Positions 54,757 to 62,878 of a stretch of DNA of 64,000 nt are shown here, piece after piece. Origin of the DNA: Rhodococcus sp. BP22 (GTDB taxonomy: Bacteria; Actinomycetota; Actinomycetes; Mycobacteriales; Mycobacteriaceae); assembly GCF_014281965.1 (NCBI RefSeq), contig NZ_JACFTB010000002.1:372001-436000 (forward strand). Reading direction: 5' to 3'. How positions within the stretch are numbered: position 1 is the stretch's first letter; each line of letters opens with the position of its first letter. The translations under genes were made by a program, and so were the position numbers. The notes under the pieces were generated by a model. That model searched no databases. It was not told where the DNA came from and saw only the letters and a program-made list of their open reading frames with translations.

Positions 54757-55214
54757 CCCGTTCACCTGCCGGTGATGCGCTGACCTCCGCCGTACTGCCG
54801 GCTTTCGAACTGAACGGTGAATTTCTCGCGGCGGCGCGGCAGATAACTGAACCGGCCGGCCTGACGCCCGCATGGTGGCAAGTCCTCGGCGCCACATTGG
54901 ACGAGCCGTTGGCAGTCGCCGAGATCGCTCGACGCGTCGGCCTCGGTCTTGCGCGGCAGAGCGTCCAGCGCACGGCGGACATCCTGGTGGGAAAGGGGTG
55001 GGCGGAGTACCTCGAGAACCCCAAGCATCGAAGAGCCAAATTGCTTCGGCCCACACCCGCAGGTCGGACCACTCTGGCGGCGCTACGCGACGATCAACAC
55101 GCGTGGGCCGACGCCGTCGGGCAGGCAGTGGGCGAAGAGGAGCTACTTCGTATCCGGGACGGAATGACGAAGATCATCGCGGCTTCGCGTCGCTATCGTG
55201 GCGAGATCGAGTAG
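54753..55214 (+). CDS. MarR-family transcriptional regulator
   Basis: A 153-residue winged-helix regulator: LTPAWWQVLGATLDEPLAVAEIARRVGLGLARQSVQRTADILVGKGWAEYLENPKHRRAKLLRPTPAG carries the HTH and wing. It is coupled to the DJ-1 gene by an ATGA overlap, so most likely represses its own operon through the dyad at 54120-54135. Ligand unknown; such pairs often respond to electrophiles or oxidants. Confidence 0.87.
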   Translation: MTRSPAGDALTSAVLPAFELNGEFLAAARQITEPAGLTPAWWQVLGATLDEPLAVAEIARRVGLGLARQSVQRTADILVGKGWAEYLENPKHRRAKLLRPTPAGRTTLAALRDDQHAWADAVGQAVGEEELLRIRDGMTKIIAASRRYRGEIE

Positions 55215-55236
55215 TCCGTCCGGCTACACGACATCT

Positions 55237-55253
55237 TTACCCCCCGGGGGTAT
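55237..55253. promoter_or_regulatory. CsoR-type copper operator, DUF6153 promoter
   Basis: TTACCCCCCGGGGGTAT, the same 17-bp dyad as at 47924 with one outer mismatch, 20 bp before the DUF6153 gene start. Confidence 0.78.
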
Positions 55254-55272
55254 GGCTGGTACCGTCGGTTGC

Positions 55273-55686
55273 ATGCATTCAGTGATCCGCGGAAGTCGAC
55301 GAGGTACAGCCTCGGCTACCGGGTTGTTGATTGCATTCACCATCTTCGGGGTGCTGCTCATGCACTCGGTGACACCGATGTCCTCGATGTCGTCCATGTC
55401 ACCGATGGGCGGCGGCCATTCTGCGACGGCGTCGGAGTCTCGACTCGATGCTTCGGGACCGGTTGCGTTCGGGGAGCACGACTGCCCGTCTGCACATCAG
55501 ATGATGCATCAGTGCGCGGGCACGACGACGTCGTGGCCTGCTCTGGTAGTGCCGACCACCAGCATCGACTTCGATCTTTCACCACGAGCGGTGAACATCG
55601 TCGGCGGCCGTACCGCTTCCGCGCTGGAACGTGCACCGCCGTGGGTTCTCTCTGAATTGGACAAATCAGTGACCTTGCGAGTGTGA
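55273..55686 (+). CDS. DUF6153-like small membrane protein, Met/His/Cys-rich
   Basis: A 137-residue protein with one membrane helix (GTASATGLLIAFTIFGVLLMHS), then a Met/Ser/His-rich stretch (TPMSSMSSMSPMGGGHS) and a motif DCPSAHQMMHQC with paired Cys, His and Met, residues suited to copper binding. I recall this pattern as DUF6153, common near copper genes in Actinobacteria. The CsoR-type operator just upstream supports a copper role. The ATG at 55273 is preferred because one at 55252 overlaps the operator. Confidence 0.72.
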   Translation: MHSVIRGSRRGTASATGLLIAFTIFGVLLMHSVTPMSSMSSMSPMGGGHSATASESRLDASGPVAFGEHDCPSAHQMMHQCAGTTTSWPALVVPTTSIDFDLSPRAVNIVGGRTASALERAPPWVLSELDKSVTLRV

Positions 55687-55772
55687 CGAGGAGCCCGGAA
55701 TGCATCTGCATCTCGGCGGATCGCTTTTTCGTATCCGAACTCCGTAAAAGATCACTCTCGTAAGGAATTCAC

Positions 55773-56405
55773 ATGCGTACTCCAGTACTTGCTGCACTCG
55801 CAGCTGCCTCGGCAGGCGTTATTTTCCTCGCAGGCTGCAGCGAAGATTCTTCCAACACTCCGATGAACGGGCAGATGATGGACGGGCACTCGATGAACTC
55901 GTCGCAGGCCGCATCGGATGCGTCCGCGCAGTTCAACAACGCCGACGTGATGTTCGCGCAGATGATGTACCCGCACCACGCCCAAGCCGTCGAGATGTCC
56001 GAGATGGCAACCGGTCGGACCGAGAACCCGGATGTCCTGGCATTGGCGTCGGCGATCGAAGCCGCGCAGCAGCCCGAGATGGACCAGATGACCGCGTGGC
56101 TCGCCGCGTGGGGCCAGCCCGCCCCTTCCGCTGATTTGGGGGAGATGGGCGGTATGGGCGGTATGAATCACGGCTCCGGCAGCGGCATGATGACCGACCA
56201 GGAGATGGACTCGTTGATGGCGTCCTCGGGGCCCGAGTTCGACCGGCAGTGGTTGACGATGATGATCGACCACCACACGGGTGCCATCGACATGGCGAAT
56301 ATCGAGATCGAGCAGGGTTCCAATCCTGAGGCTCAGGCGATGTCGCGCATGATCGTCACCTCGCAGCAAGAGGAGATCGACATGATGCGTCAGCTCCTCG
56401 GCTGA
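55773..56405 (+). CDS. DUF305 family lipoprotein
   Basis: A 210-residue protein with a lipoprotein signal peptide (lipobox LAGC, Cys22). Two ferritin-like helical segments carry the DUF305 signatures FAQMMYPHHAQAVEMSEMA and WLTMMIDHHTGAIDMANIEI, separated by a Met/Gly/His-rich loop. DUF305 proteins are secreted metal-binding proteins often found with copper resistance genes; a copper-storage or scavenging role outside the membrane is likely but inferred. A GTAAGGA site precedes the ATG. It follows the DUF6153 gene by 86 bp and may share its CsoR-controlled transcript. Confidence 0.88.
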   Translation: MRTPVLAALAAASAGVIFLAGCSEDSSNTPMNGQMMDGHSMNSSQAASDASAQFNNADVMFAQMMYPHHAQAVEMSEMATGRTENPDVLALASAIEAAQQPEMDQMTAWLAAWGQPAPSADLGEMGGMGGMNHGSGSGMMTDQEMDSLMASSGPEFDRQWLTMMIDHHTGAIDMANIEIEQGSNPEAQAMSRMIVTSQQEEIDMMRQLLG

Positions 56406-56416
56406 CCTGTTCCACA

Positions 56417-56452
56417 CCGAAGGCCGCACCCCGCGTCGGGTGCGGCCTTCGG
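56417..56452. terminator. Strong hairpin terminator between DUF305 and CopB-type genes
   Basis: Perfect 15-bp arms CCGAAGGCCGCACCC (56417-56431) and GGGTGCGGCCTTCGG (56438-56452) with a 6-nt loop, followed by TCGTTTC. It lies between two convergent genes and can serve both. Confidence 0.85.
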
Positions 56453-56475
56453 TCGTTTCACTGTCTGGCTCGAGC

Positions 56476-58608
56476 TCAGCTCTTCAGCACCGGTCGATGC
56501 TCTTCGGCTACATCATTCGGATGCTCGTCACCGGCGATGTGGTCAGGGGTGAGATCGAGTCGGCGCAACAACTGCGCGTTGGCGGCAACGATGACCGTCG
56601 ACAACGACATCAAGATCGCCCCGACCGACATCGGAAGCACGAACCCGATCGGTGCCAGTACTCCTGCCGCGAGCGGCACGGAAATAAGGTTGTACCCCGC
56701 TGCCCACCAGAGGTTTTGCTTCATCTTCCGATACGAGGCACGCGAAAGCTCGATCACCGAGAGTACCGATCGGGGGTCGTCGCTGGCCAGGATCACTCCC
56801 GCCGACGCGATGGCGACGTCGGTGCCCGCGCCGATCGCGATCCCGACGTCGGCCTGCGCAAGCGCCGGAGCGTCGTTGACGCCGTCACCGACCATCGCCA
56901 CTCTGCGTCCTTCGCGTTGCAAGTCGGCGACGTGATGGGACTTGTCCTCAGGTTTGACTCCGGCAAAATAGCGGTCGATGCCGAGTTCGGTGGCGACGGA
57001 CTTTGCGACGGCATCGGCGTCACCGGTGATCATGACGACCTCGATGTTGCGGACGTGAAGCTCCTCGATCGCCGAGCGTGATTCCGGTCGGATCTCGTCG
57101 GCGAGCTTCAATGCTCCGATGACCTCGCTTTCGGCGAGGACGTGCAGGATGATCGCACCGTCGTCACCCCAGCGGTCGGCGACTGCGAGTTCGCGGGCGT
57201 GCTCCTGTTCGAGCAGGCCCGGGCCACCGACGTGGATGCGGGTTCCGTCGATGTCGGCGGACACCCCGATCGCCGGGGACGACCGAAAGTCGGTAGCCGT
57301 CGGTACCGTCAGTCCGCGGTGAAGTGCGGCTTCGACGATGGCACGGGCGAGAGGATGCTCGGAATCGGTTTCGGCGGCCGCGGCCGATGCCAGGACTTCG
57401 TCGGCGGTGTGGCCCCCGGTCACCTCGATCGCGATGACGGTGGGCTCGCCTTTGGTCAGCGTTCCTGTTTTGTCGAAAACCACGGTATTCACTGTCCGCA
57501 TGGTTTCCAGCGATAGCCGATCCTTGATCAGGACACCGCTGCGGGCGGCTCGTTCGGTTGCGATGGACACCACCAGGGGGATCGCCAACCCAAGGGCGTG
57601 TGGACAGGCGATGACCAGGACGGTGATCGTGCGGATGACGGCGTCGTCGGGCAGTCCGAACAATGTCCACACTCCCGCGGTGATGGCCGCGGCTCCCAGC
57701 GCGAACCAGAACAACCAGCCCGACGCGGTATCGGCAATGCGTTGGGCTCGCGACGACGAATTTTGCGCGTCGGCAACCAGGCGTCCGATGCCGGCGAGGG
57801 CGGTGTCCTCGCCGATGGCGGTGACCTGGATGCGGACGCCGGAATCGGTGGCGACGGTCCCGGCGACTACGTGGTCACCGTCGCTGCGGCGGACAGTGCG
57901 CGATTCCCCGGTGACCATCGATTCGTCCATGCTGGCGGTCCCGGAGACGATGGTGCCATCGGCAGGCACCCGCCCACCTGGGCGGACGACGACGACGTCG
58001 CCGACCCGTAAGTCGTCCGGCGTCACCGACACGACCTCGCCATCCTCGACGCGTTCGGCGGTGTCGGGGAGAAGTGCTGCCAGTGAGTCCAATGCCGAGG
58101 TGGTCTGCGCAAGTGACCGCATCTCGATCCAATGCCCGAGCAGCATGATCACGATCAGCAGCGCCAGTTCCCACCAGAAGTCGAGCTGATGGTCGAGTAT
58201 GCCGATGCTCGAACCCATCGATGCCACGAATGCGACTGTGATCGCCAGCGCGATGAGAAGCATCATTCCTGGTGTCCGCGAACGTATTTCGCTGACCGCA
58301 CCGGTCAGAAACGGTGAACCACCCCAGAAGTACATGACCGTGCCCAGTGCCGGTGAGATCCAGGCGATCCATGCTGCGTCGGGTAGCGAATAGCCGACGA
58401 TCGTCGCGAACATGTTCGAGGCGAACACGACCGGAACGGCGAAGAACACCATGATGACGAACAGGCGACGGAACTGGCCGGCGTGATCGCCGTGTCCGGC
58501 ATGCCCCGCGTGTCCGGACGTGTCGTGCCCTGTCATGTCATCTTGGCCGGAATGCGCCGAATCCTGCCGAGGTGGATGTGCAGTATCAGGGTTCATGTGG
58601 TTGCTCAT
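56476..58608 (-). CDS. copB: CopB-type copper P1B-ATPase
   Basis: A 710-residue pump. The N-terminus is His-rich (HPPRQDSAHSGQDDMTGHD, then repeated GHAGHAGHGDH) and has no HMA domain. The membrane metal motif is CPH in VIACPHALGL, the mark of the P1B-3 (CopB) group, reported to move Cu(II) or Cu(I). TGES, DKTGT, SEHPLARA and [12 protein letters not shown] are intact. The ATG at 58608 is preferred with a GGAAGGA site; an earlier frame start is 58629. A CsoR-type operator lies 34 bp upstream, so it probably belongs to the same regulon as copA. Confidence 0.92.
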   Translation of the reverse strand: MSNHMNPDTAHPPRQDSAHSGQDDMTGHDTSGHAGHAGHGDHAGQFRRLFVIMVFFAVPVVFASNMFATIVGYSLPDAAWIAWISPALGTVMYFWGGSPFLTGAVSEIRSRTPGMMLLIALAITVAFVASMGSSIGILDHQLDFWWELALLIVIMLLGHWIEMRSLAQTTSALDSLAALLPDTAERVEDGEVVSVTPDDLRVGDVVVVRPGGRVPADGTIVSGTASMDESMVTGESRTVRRSDGDHVVAGTVATDSGVRIQVTAIGEDTALAGIGRLVADAQNSSSRAQRIADTASGWLFWFALGAAAITAGVWTLFGLPDDAVIRTITVLVIACPHALGLAIPLVVSIATERAARSGVLIKDRLSLETMRTVNTVVFDKTGTLTKGEPTVIAIEVTGGHTADEVLASAAAAETDSEHPLARAIVEAALHRGLTVPTATDFRSSPAIGVSADIDGTRIHVGGPGLLEQEHARELAVADRWGDDGAIILHVLAESEVIGALKLADEIRPESRSAIEELHVRNIEVVMITGDADAVAKSVATELGIDRYFAGVKPEDKSHHVADLQREGRRVAMVGDGVNDAPALAQADVGIAIGAGTDVAIASAGVILASDDPRSVLSVIELSRASYRKMKQNLWWAAGYNLISVPLAAGVLAPIGFVLPMSVGAILMSLSTVIVAANAQLLRRLDLTPDHIAGDEHPNDVAEEHRPVLKS

Positions 58609-58642
58609 CGTGCATGTCCTTCCCCCCAACGAGTTCGCGGTT

Positions 58643-58659
58643 ATACCCCTAGGGGGTAT
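58643..58659. promoter_or_regulatory. CsoR-type copper operator, copB promoter
   Basis: ATACCCCTAGGGGGTAT, the third copy of the dyad (compare 47924 and 55237), placed just upstream of the leftward CopB-type gene. Confidence 0.8.
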
Positions 58660-58717
58660 CTAGCCAGTACGAACTGTACGCCTTGTCGCCGGTCTCGGGA
58701 AGGGTCCTTCGATTGGG

Positions 58718-59029
58718 TCAAGCAACGCCGAAAAACCGCAGGGCGGCAGTCGTCGCCGATGCCGCCAGGACGATGACAACGAACGGTGCTTTGCGCCAGG
58801 CCAGCACGGCGGCAACGACAACTCCTGCGGGAAGAGCGAACCCTGCAAATGCGGTGTCGACGATCAGTGCCTGGGTTGCGACGAGCGCGACGAAGAGAAC
58901 GGCTACGGCCGTCGAACTCAGCATCTCGATCCGCGGGGACAGTGTGACGCGACTGCGGAGCAGTGGACCGACGATGCGGAGCAGCATCGTGCCGACGGTG
59001 AGCGCGAGCATCGGAACGACAAGATTCAC
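58718..59029 (-). CDS. azlD: Branched-chain amino acid exporter small subunit AzlD
   Basis: A 103-residue protein with about four membrane helices (for example VPMLALTVGTMLLRIVGPLL and AVAVLFVALVATQALIV), typical of AzlD/BrnE. It partners AzlC/BrnF to export branched-chain amino acids or methionine. Its ATG overlaps the azlC stop (ATGA). Confidence 0.87.
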   Translation of the reverse strand: MNLVVPMLALTVGTMLLRIVGPLLRSRVTLSPRIEMLSSTAVAVLFVALVATQALIVDTAFAGFALPAGVVVAAVLAWRKAPFVVIVLAASATTAALRFFGVA

Positions 59030-59700
59030 GTGTTGACCTTCGATAACAGTGGGGCGATCGCAACTCCGGCGAGTGCGAGGAGGACCGGGATTCCCGGGGG
59101 AAGCACGGTGGCGGCGGCGACGGCGATGACCGCACCGATCACTGCAGCGTTCCGCGTCCTCGCCTCGCGCAGGGCAGGCATGACCAGAGCGATGAGCACC
59201 GCCGGAAAAGCAGCATCGAGGCCGAGGGCGGCGGTGTCGGTGATCGCGCTACCGAGCGCCGCGCCACCGAGTACGCCTATGTTCCAACTCACGAACAGCC
59301 CGATTCCGCAGAGCCAGAACGATGTTCGACGCGCGGCCGGTTCCTTTTCTGCGACGGCGAAGGCAACGGATTCATCGGTGATCAGGTGCATCCCGAGGAG
59401 CTTTCTGGGCCAGCTCGAGCCGGCCAATGCGTCGCCGACCGAGAAGCCGAGTGGGACGAGTCTGGTGTTGACGAGCATCGCGCTGGCGACCGCAGCAACC
59501 GGATTACCCCCTGCAGCAAGCACTCCCACGAGAATGAACTGGGACGCACCGGCAAAGACGAACAACGACATCGCGACCGGAACCCAGAGCGGGAGCCCGG
59601 TCGCGACGGCGATTGCGCCGAAGGAGGCCCCGACGAGGCCGTCGGCAAGGCAGACGAGGGCGATGTCTCGCATCGCGGGTGTTCGCCATATCGAACGCAT
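59026..59700 (-). CDS. azlC: Branched-chain amino acid exporter large subunit AzlC
   Basis: A 224-residue membrane protein with six to seven helices; DIALVCLADGLVGASFGAIAVATGLPLWVPVAMSLFVFAGASQFILVGVLAAGG and RKLLGMHLITDESVAFAVAEKEP are typical of AzlC/BrnF. With AzlD it exports branched-chain amino acids. The ATG at 59700 is chosen because the longer frame to 59787 would run across the promoter of the divergent regulator and adds no family-like sequence. The substrate is likely controlled by the XRE-cupin regulator. Confidence 0.88.
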   Translation of the reverse strand: MRSIWRTPAMRDIALVCLADGLVGASFGAIAVATGLPLWVPVAMSLFVFAGASQFILVGVLAAGGNPVAAVASAMLVNTRLVPLGFSVGDALAGSSWPRKLLGMHLITDESVAFAVAEKEPAARRTSFWLCGIGLFVSWNIGVLGGAALGSAITDTAALGLDAAFPAVLIALVMPALREARTRNAAVIGAVIAVAAATVLPPGIPVLLALAGVAIAPLLSKVNT

Positions 59701-59727
59701 GTCCGTAATGGTGGACGATGTTAAGGT

Positions 59728-59743
59728 GTTCGTCAAACCGAAC
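59728..59743. promoter_or_regulatory. Candidate operator between azlC and the XRE-cupin gene
   Basis: GTTCGTCAAACCGAAC is an inverted repeat with 5-bp arms and a 6-bp centre in the 68-bp divergent gap. Binding by the adjacent regulator is inferred. Confidence 0.4.
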
Positions 59744-59768
59744 GATACAACCGATGGAGTGAACGAAC

Positions 59769-60326
59769 ATGGCCGAGTCGGGAGCACCCATCGCGGCGAT
59801 CGCCGCAGCGCTGCAACGTGAACGCAAGCGGGTCGGCCTGTCCTCCGCCGAAGTCGCGCGCCGAGCCGGGATCGCCAAATCTACTCTCTCGCAACTCGAA
59901 TCTGGCACCGGTAATCCGAGCGTGGAGACCCTATGGGCGCTCAGTGTCACCCTCGACGTACCCTTCGCGCAGCTGGTCGAGCCTGCCCGACCGCGAGTAC
60001 ACCTGATCAGGGCCGGCGAAGGACCGAGCATCGGATCCGAACACGCCGACTACGTAGCGACGCTGCTCGCCTCGTGCCCACCGCACGCGCGTCGGGACCT
60101 CTACATCATCAACGCCCAGGTCGGCGACGCGCGGCAGGCAGATCCCCACTCGCCGGGCGTCGTCGAACACGTCGTCATGTCGGTGGGTCGCGCACTCGTC
60201 GGACCCACCGAAGACCCTGTAGAGCTACATCCCGGTGACTACATTTCCTACCCGGGGGATCAGCCGCACACGTTCGAAGCATTGGAGCCGAACACCGTGG
60301 CGGTACTGGTGTCCGAACATCTCTAG
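59769..60326 (+). CDS. XRE-family regulator with cupin domain
   Basis: A 185-residue protein: HTH at about residues 10-65 (LSSAEVARRAGIAKSTLSQLESGTGNPSVETLWALSVTLDVPFAQL) and a cupin sensor domain at 105-182 (HVVMSVGRALVG, LHPGDYISYPGDQPHTFEAL). This architecture is common beside AzlCD exporters and probably senses an amino acid. GGAG lies 9 bp before the ATG. It ends overlapping the convergent TetR gene by 4 bp. Confidence 0.88.
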   Translation: MAESGAPIAAIAAALQRERKRVGLSSAEVARRAGIAKSTLSQLESGTGNPSVETLWALSVTLDVPFAQLVEPARPRVHLIRAGEGPSIGSEHADYVATLLASCPPHARRDLYIINAQVGDARQADPHSPGVVEHVVMSVGRALVGPTEDPVELHPGDYISYPGDQPHTFEALEPNTVAVLVSEHL

Positions 60327-60904
60327 TGCAGTTCTCGAGGTAGGAGGGCGTCGAGGACGAGTTCGACTGTCGCGTTCAGCTGGGAGGCAGAGAGCCAGCG
60401 TTCCGTGCTGACGGTGTGCAGGGCCAACCCGTCGGCCAGGGCGATCGCAGCGTGCGCGGCAAGTCGGGAACGTTCGGGGTCTTGGTCCGCACTCGTGTCG
60501 AAGGCGTTGCAGAGCGCCTGATGCAGTTCGGCGAGCACTGTGCGTTGGGTTTCGGCCAGGTCGGGGTTGTGGATCGCGTGGACGGCGAACTCCAGTTGGA
60601 TGCGGGCTTCTTGCTTTCGTTGTCGATCCAGCGGGAGTATCTCGCTGAGTACCGACGAGACGGTGCGATGCGCATCGTTGGTGAAGTCGGTTGCTTCCAG
60701 TCGTGCGCGAACCCGGTGGACGACCTCGGTGAAGGCCGAGGCCAGCATGACTTCCTTGGTCGGGAAGTGGTGCTGCACAGTGCCTATCGACACACCGGCA
60801 GCTGTAGCAACCTCACGGACGGTGGCGTGAGGAAGGCCCTGCTCGCCGACGATTTTCAGAATTGCCTCGACGATGGCTGCATATGTCTGCACACCACTTG
60901 ACAT
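60323..60904 (-). CDS. TetR-family transcriptional regulator
   Basis: A 193-residue regulator. The HTH region reads AILKIVGEQGLPHATVREVATAAGVSIGTVQHHFPTKEVMLASAF; the rest is a helical ligand domain (TetR_C-like). The ATG at 60904 (MSSGVQTYAAIVEA) gives a normal N-terminus; a longer reading crosses the promoter. It is divergent from a nitroreductase-family pseudogene that it may once have controlled. Confidence 0.87.
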   Translation of the reverse strand: MSSGVQTYAAIVEAILKIVGEQGLPHATVREVATAAGVSIGTVQHHFPTKEVMLASAFTEVVHRVRARLEATDFTNDAHRTVSSVLSEILPLDRQRKQEARIQLEFAVHAIHNPDLAETQRTVLAELHQALCNAFDTSADQDPERSRLAAHAAIALADGLALHTVSTERWLSASQLNATVELVLDALLPRELH

Positions 60905-60923
60905 CTTTGCCACACCGAGGATT

Positions 60924-60935
60924 ATACATGTGTAT
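60924..60935. promoter_or_regulatory. Candidate TetR operator
   Basis: ATACATGTGTAT is a dyad of two 5-bp arms (ATACA/TGTAT) 20 bp from the TetR start and overlapping the start of the facing gene, where a TetR repressor would block both promoters. Confidence 0.5.
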
Positions 60936-61454
60936 GAGTGGCCCGCGCGGGATTGTGGCCGGGACTCTGGCCGCGACCGCAATCGCCTGGGCACCGTATG
61001 TGCTTTTTCCTGGCACAGGCATTGCCGTTCCGATGGTGCAGAGCGTCCTGTACGCCGCGCTGCTCGTCTTGACGATCCGAAGCCGTCGCCTCAAAGTGCT
61101 CTTGGTCCGCGGCCTCCAACGCTGGACCATCAATCCGCTGATGCGCGGCTTCTTGGCCATCGCAACATCGGAAACGACCCACGAGTACGAGTGCGGGTTC
61201 GCTGCGGCCTGCGTTATCGCTGGGTTCAGGGCCACGCCACGGTCCTCGACGGCGACGACGCTCTGGCCCGACAGCGTTCCATCATCCGGTGGCATCCCCT
61301 GCGAGCCTTCAACGCCATCAACGTCCGCGTTTTGGGCACAGACCTGATCACCGTCCACGTCGAGCTCGAACCCTTACCCACGAGCCCCGCCGTCGGCGAC
61401 TTCAGCCCGCGCAGTGTTCAAGACGCACAGGGGGTTCCGAGGAGCCCACGGTGA
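60934..61454 (+). pseudogene. Nitroreductase/quinone reductase family pseudogene (internal deletion with frame change)
   Basis: The first part (to about 61160) reads MSGPRGIVAGTLAATAIAW through LQRWTINPLMRGFLAI: two membrane segments and the start of a deazaflavin-dependent nitroreductase-like protein. From about 61155 the homologous sequence continues in another frame as RNIGNDPRVRVRV, then ATVLDGDDALARQRSIIRWHPLRAFNAINVRVLGTDLITVHVELEP to a stop at 61454. The region expected between GFLAI and RNI in this family, roughly 50 residues with the cofactor-binding part, is absent. An out-of-frame internal deletion of about 150 bp fits best. A sequencing error alone would not remove the missing middle. 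Confidence 0.7.
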
Positions 61455-61478
61455 TTACCTCGGGATACGGTTGCTCAC

Positions 61479-62858
61479 GTGGAGCTGACACGACGCGAGC
61501 GCTCGAAGCTCGGCGCACTCGGGGTTGCGGTTGTAGTGGGGATCGTCTTCATCGTGGTGCGGGTAGCTCTCGACGAGCCCGCATCTGCGAGTGGACCCCA
61601 TGAGCGGTCGACCGTCGACACCTCCCTTGCCGAGCGACCCGGGCAAGCGATACACCTGGATCCGCACGTGTTGTCCGACAACGGTAGTGATGTGCTGCTC
61701 GCCATGCCCTACAACCTCGACATGTACTACGGCTACGGCGGGGTTCTGGGCGGGGACGACGTGGTGGTCGCCGCTACCGGATATCCGCTGCCGACAGGGG
61801 ATCTCGGCTCCGGCACAGGCGTCGGGCCGGTGACTCTCGTCGGCGTGGATACGGGGGACGGGTCGCCACTGTGGAAGACGATCGTGGGCAGAGTGTCCGC
61901 CTGTAGCGACACGGTCGAGTCGGTGGTCATCGCGTGTTGGTCCGACCGTCGAATCGTGTTCGTCGATACCTCGGACGGAACGCTGTTGTCCGACATCGGA
62001 ACCGAATTCGACGTGATGAATGTTCGCTTCGTGGACGACAACGTCTACGTGGTGGGAGATTCCGACCGGAGTCCGATACTGACACGTGGAACGGCCATGG
62101 ACATCTCGGCCGACTATCTGCGTACTTTTCCAAGGTCCGACGACCTTGCCTACGTAGCCCCACTTCCGGAGTTCGACATCGCAATGACCACGTATCGAGG
62201 AAGTGGAGGCGCGCAGTACACCTCGACCGTGTACGACCTCGAAACCGGCGCACAACGCTTCGTGTACGAGGGTGACTCACTTCAAGCGCTGAGCAAAGAC
62301 CTGTTCGTCGCCACCGTTGGCATCCAATCCGGTTCGGCAGGGACACAGAATCTCCTCGATGGAGAAGGCGAGTTGATCCGCGCGATCCCGATCCCCTCGG
62401 CGGTGGTCGGCGGATACCCGAGCCTGCCGTCCACACCAGTTCCAGCGTTCGCTGGTGACGGTGCGTACGACGCGGTGACCGGCGCGGAACTGTGGCGAAA
62501 CCCCCTGATGGTCGAGGGGACGTTCGCAAAGGAGTCCGCCGTCGTCGCGGTGGTGGGACGCACAGTGGTCGTCGCCGACCCCGAAGGTCGCACCATCGTC
62601 GGCCTCGACGTCGACACGGGCGAACAGCGTTGGCTCACGCCCTGGCAGGACGCCTACTGGGTGCGAGGGGGTCTCACCGATGGCGAGTACTTCGTGTTCG
62701 GGGACTACACCGGAACCCATGCGCTGCGAGTCCGGGACGGCGTGATCATGTGGTCGCTCCCGCTCCCGGAAGGAGCCGACCCTCGGGTGGTGCAGGTGGG
62801 ACCCGGGGGTGGCCACGTCCTCGTATCCTCGGCCACACAATTCACAGTTTGGACGTGA
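61479..62858 (+). CDS. PQQ-like beta-propeller membrane-anchored protein
   Basis: A 459-residue protein with a short basic N-terminus, one membrane helix (LGALGVAVVVGIVFIVVRVAL) and an outer domain of repeated blades with patterns such as VTLVGVDTGDGSPLWKTIVG, STVYDLETGAQRFVYEG and IVGLDVDTGEQRWLTPW. These match PQQ-enzyme-like repeats, but no cofactor or catalytic residues are recognisable, so a binding or scaffold role is more likely than enzyme activity. GTG start with a weak ribosome binding site. It follows the pseudogene by 24 bp. Confidence 0.75.
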   Translation: MELTRRERSKLGALGVAVVVGIVFIVVRVALDEPASASGPHERSTVDTSLAERPGQAIHLDPHVLSDNGSDVLLAMPYNLDMYYGYGGVLGGDDVVVAATGYPLPTGDLGSGTGVGPVTLVGVDTGDGSPLWKTIVGRVSACSDTVESVVIACWSDRRIVFVDTSDGTLLSDIGTEFDVMNVRFVDDNVYVVGDSDRSPILTRGTAMDISADYLRTFPRSDDLAYVAPLPEFDIAMTTYRGSGGAQYTSTVYDLETGAQRFVYEGDSLQALSKDLFVATVGIQSGSAGTQNLLDGEGELIRAIPIPSAVVGGYPSLPSTPVPAFAGDGAYDAVTGAELWRNPLMVEGTFAKESAVVAVVGRTVVVADPEGRTIVGLDVDTGEQRWLTPWQDAYWVRGGLTDGEYFVFGDYTGTHALRVRDGVIMWSLPLPEGADPRVVQVGPGGGHVLVSSATQFTVWT

Positions 62859-62878
62859 CCCGTGCGCCGACCTCGACG

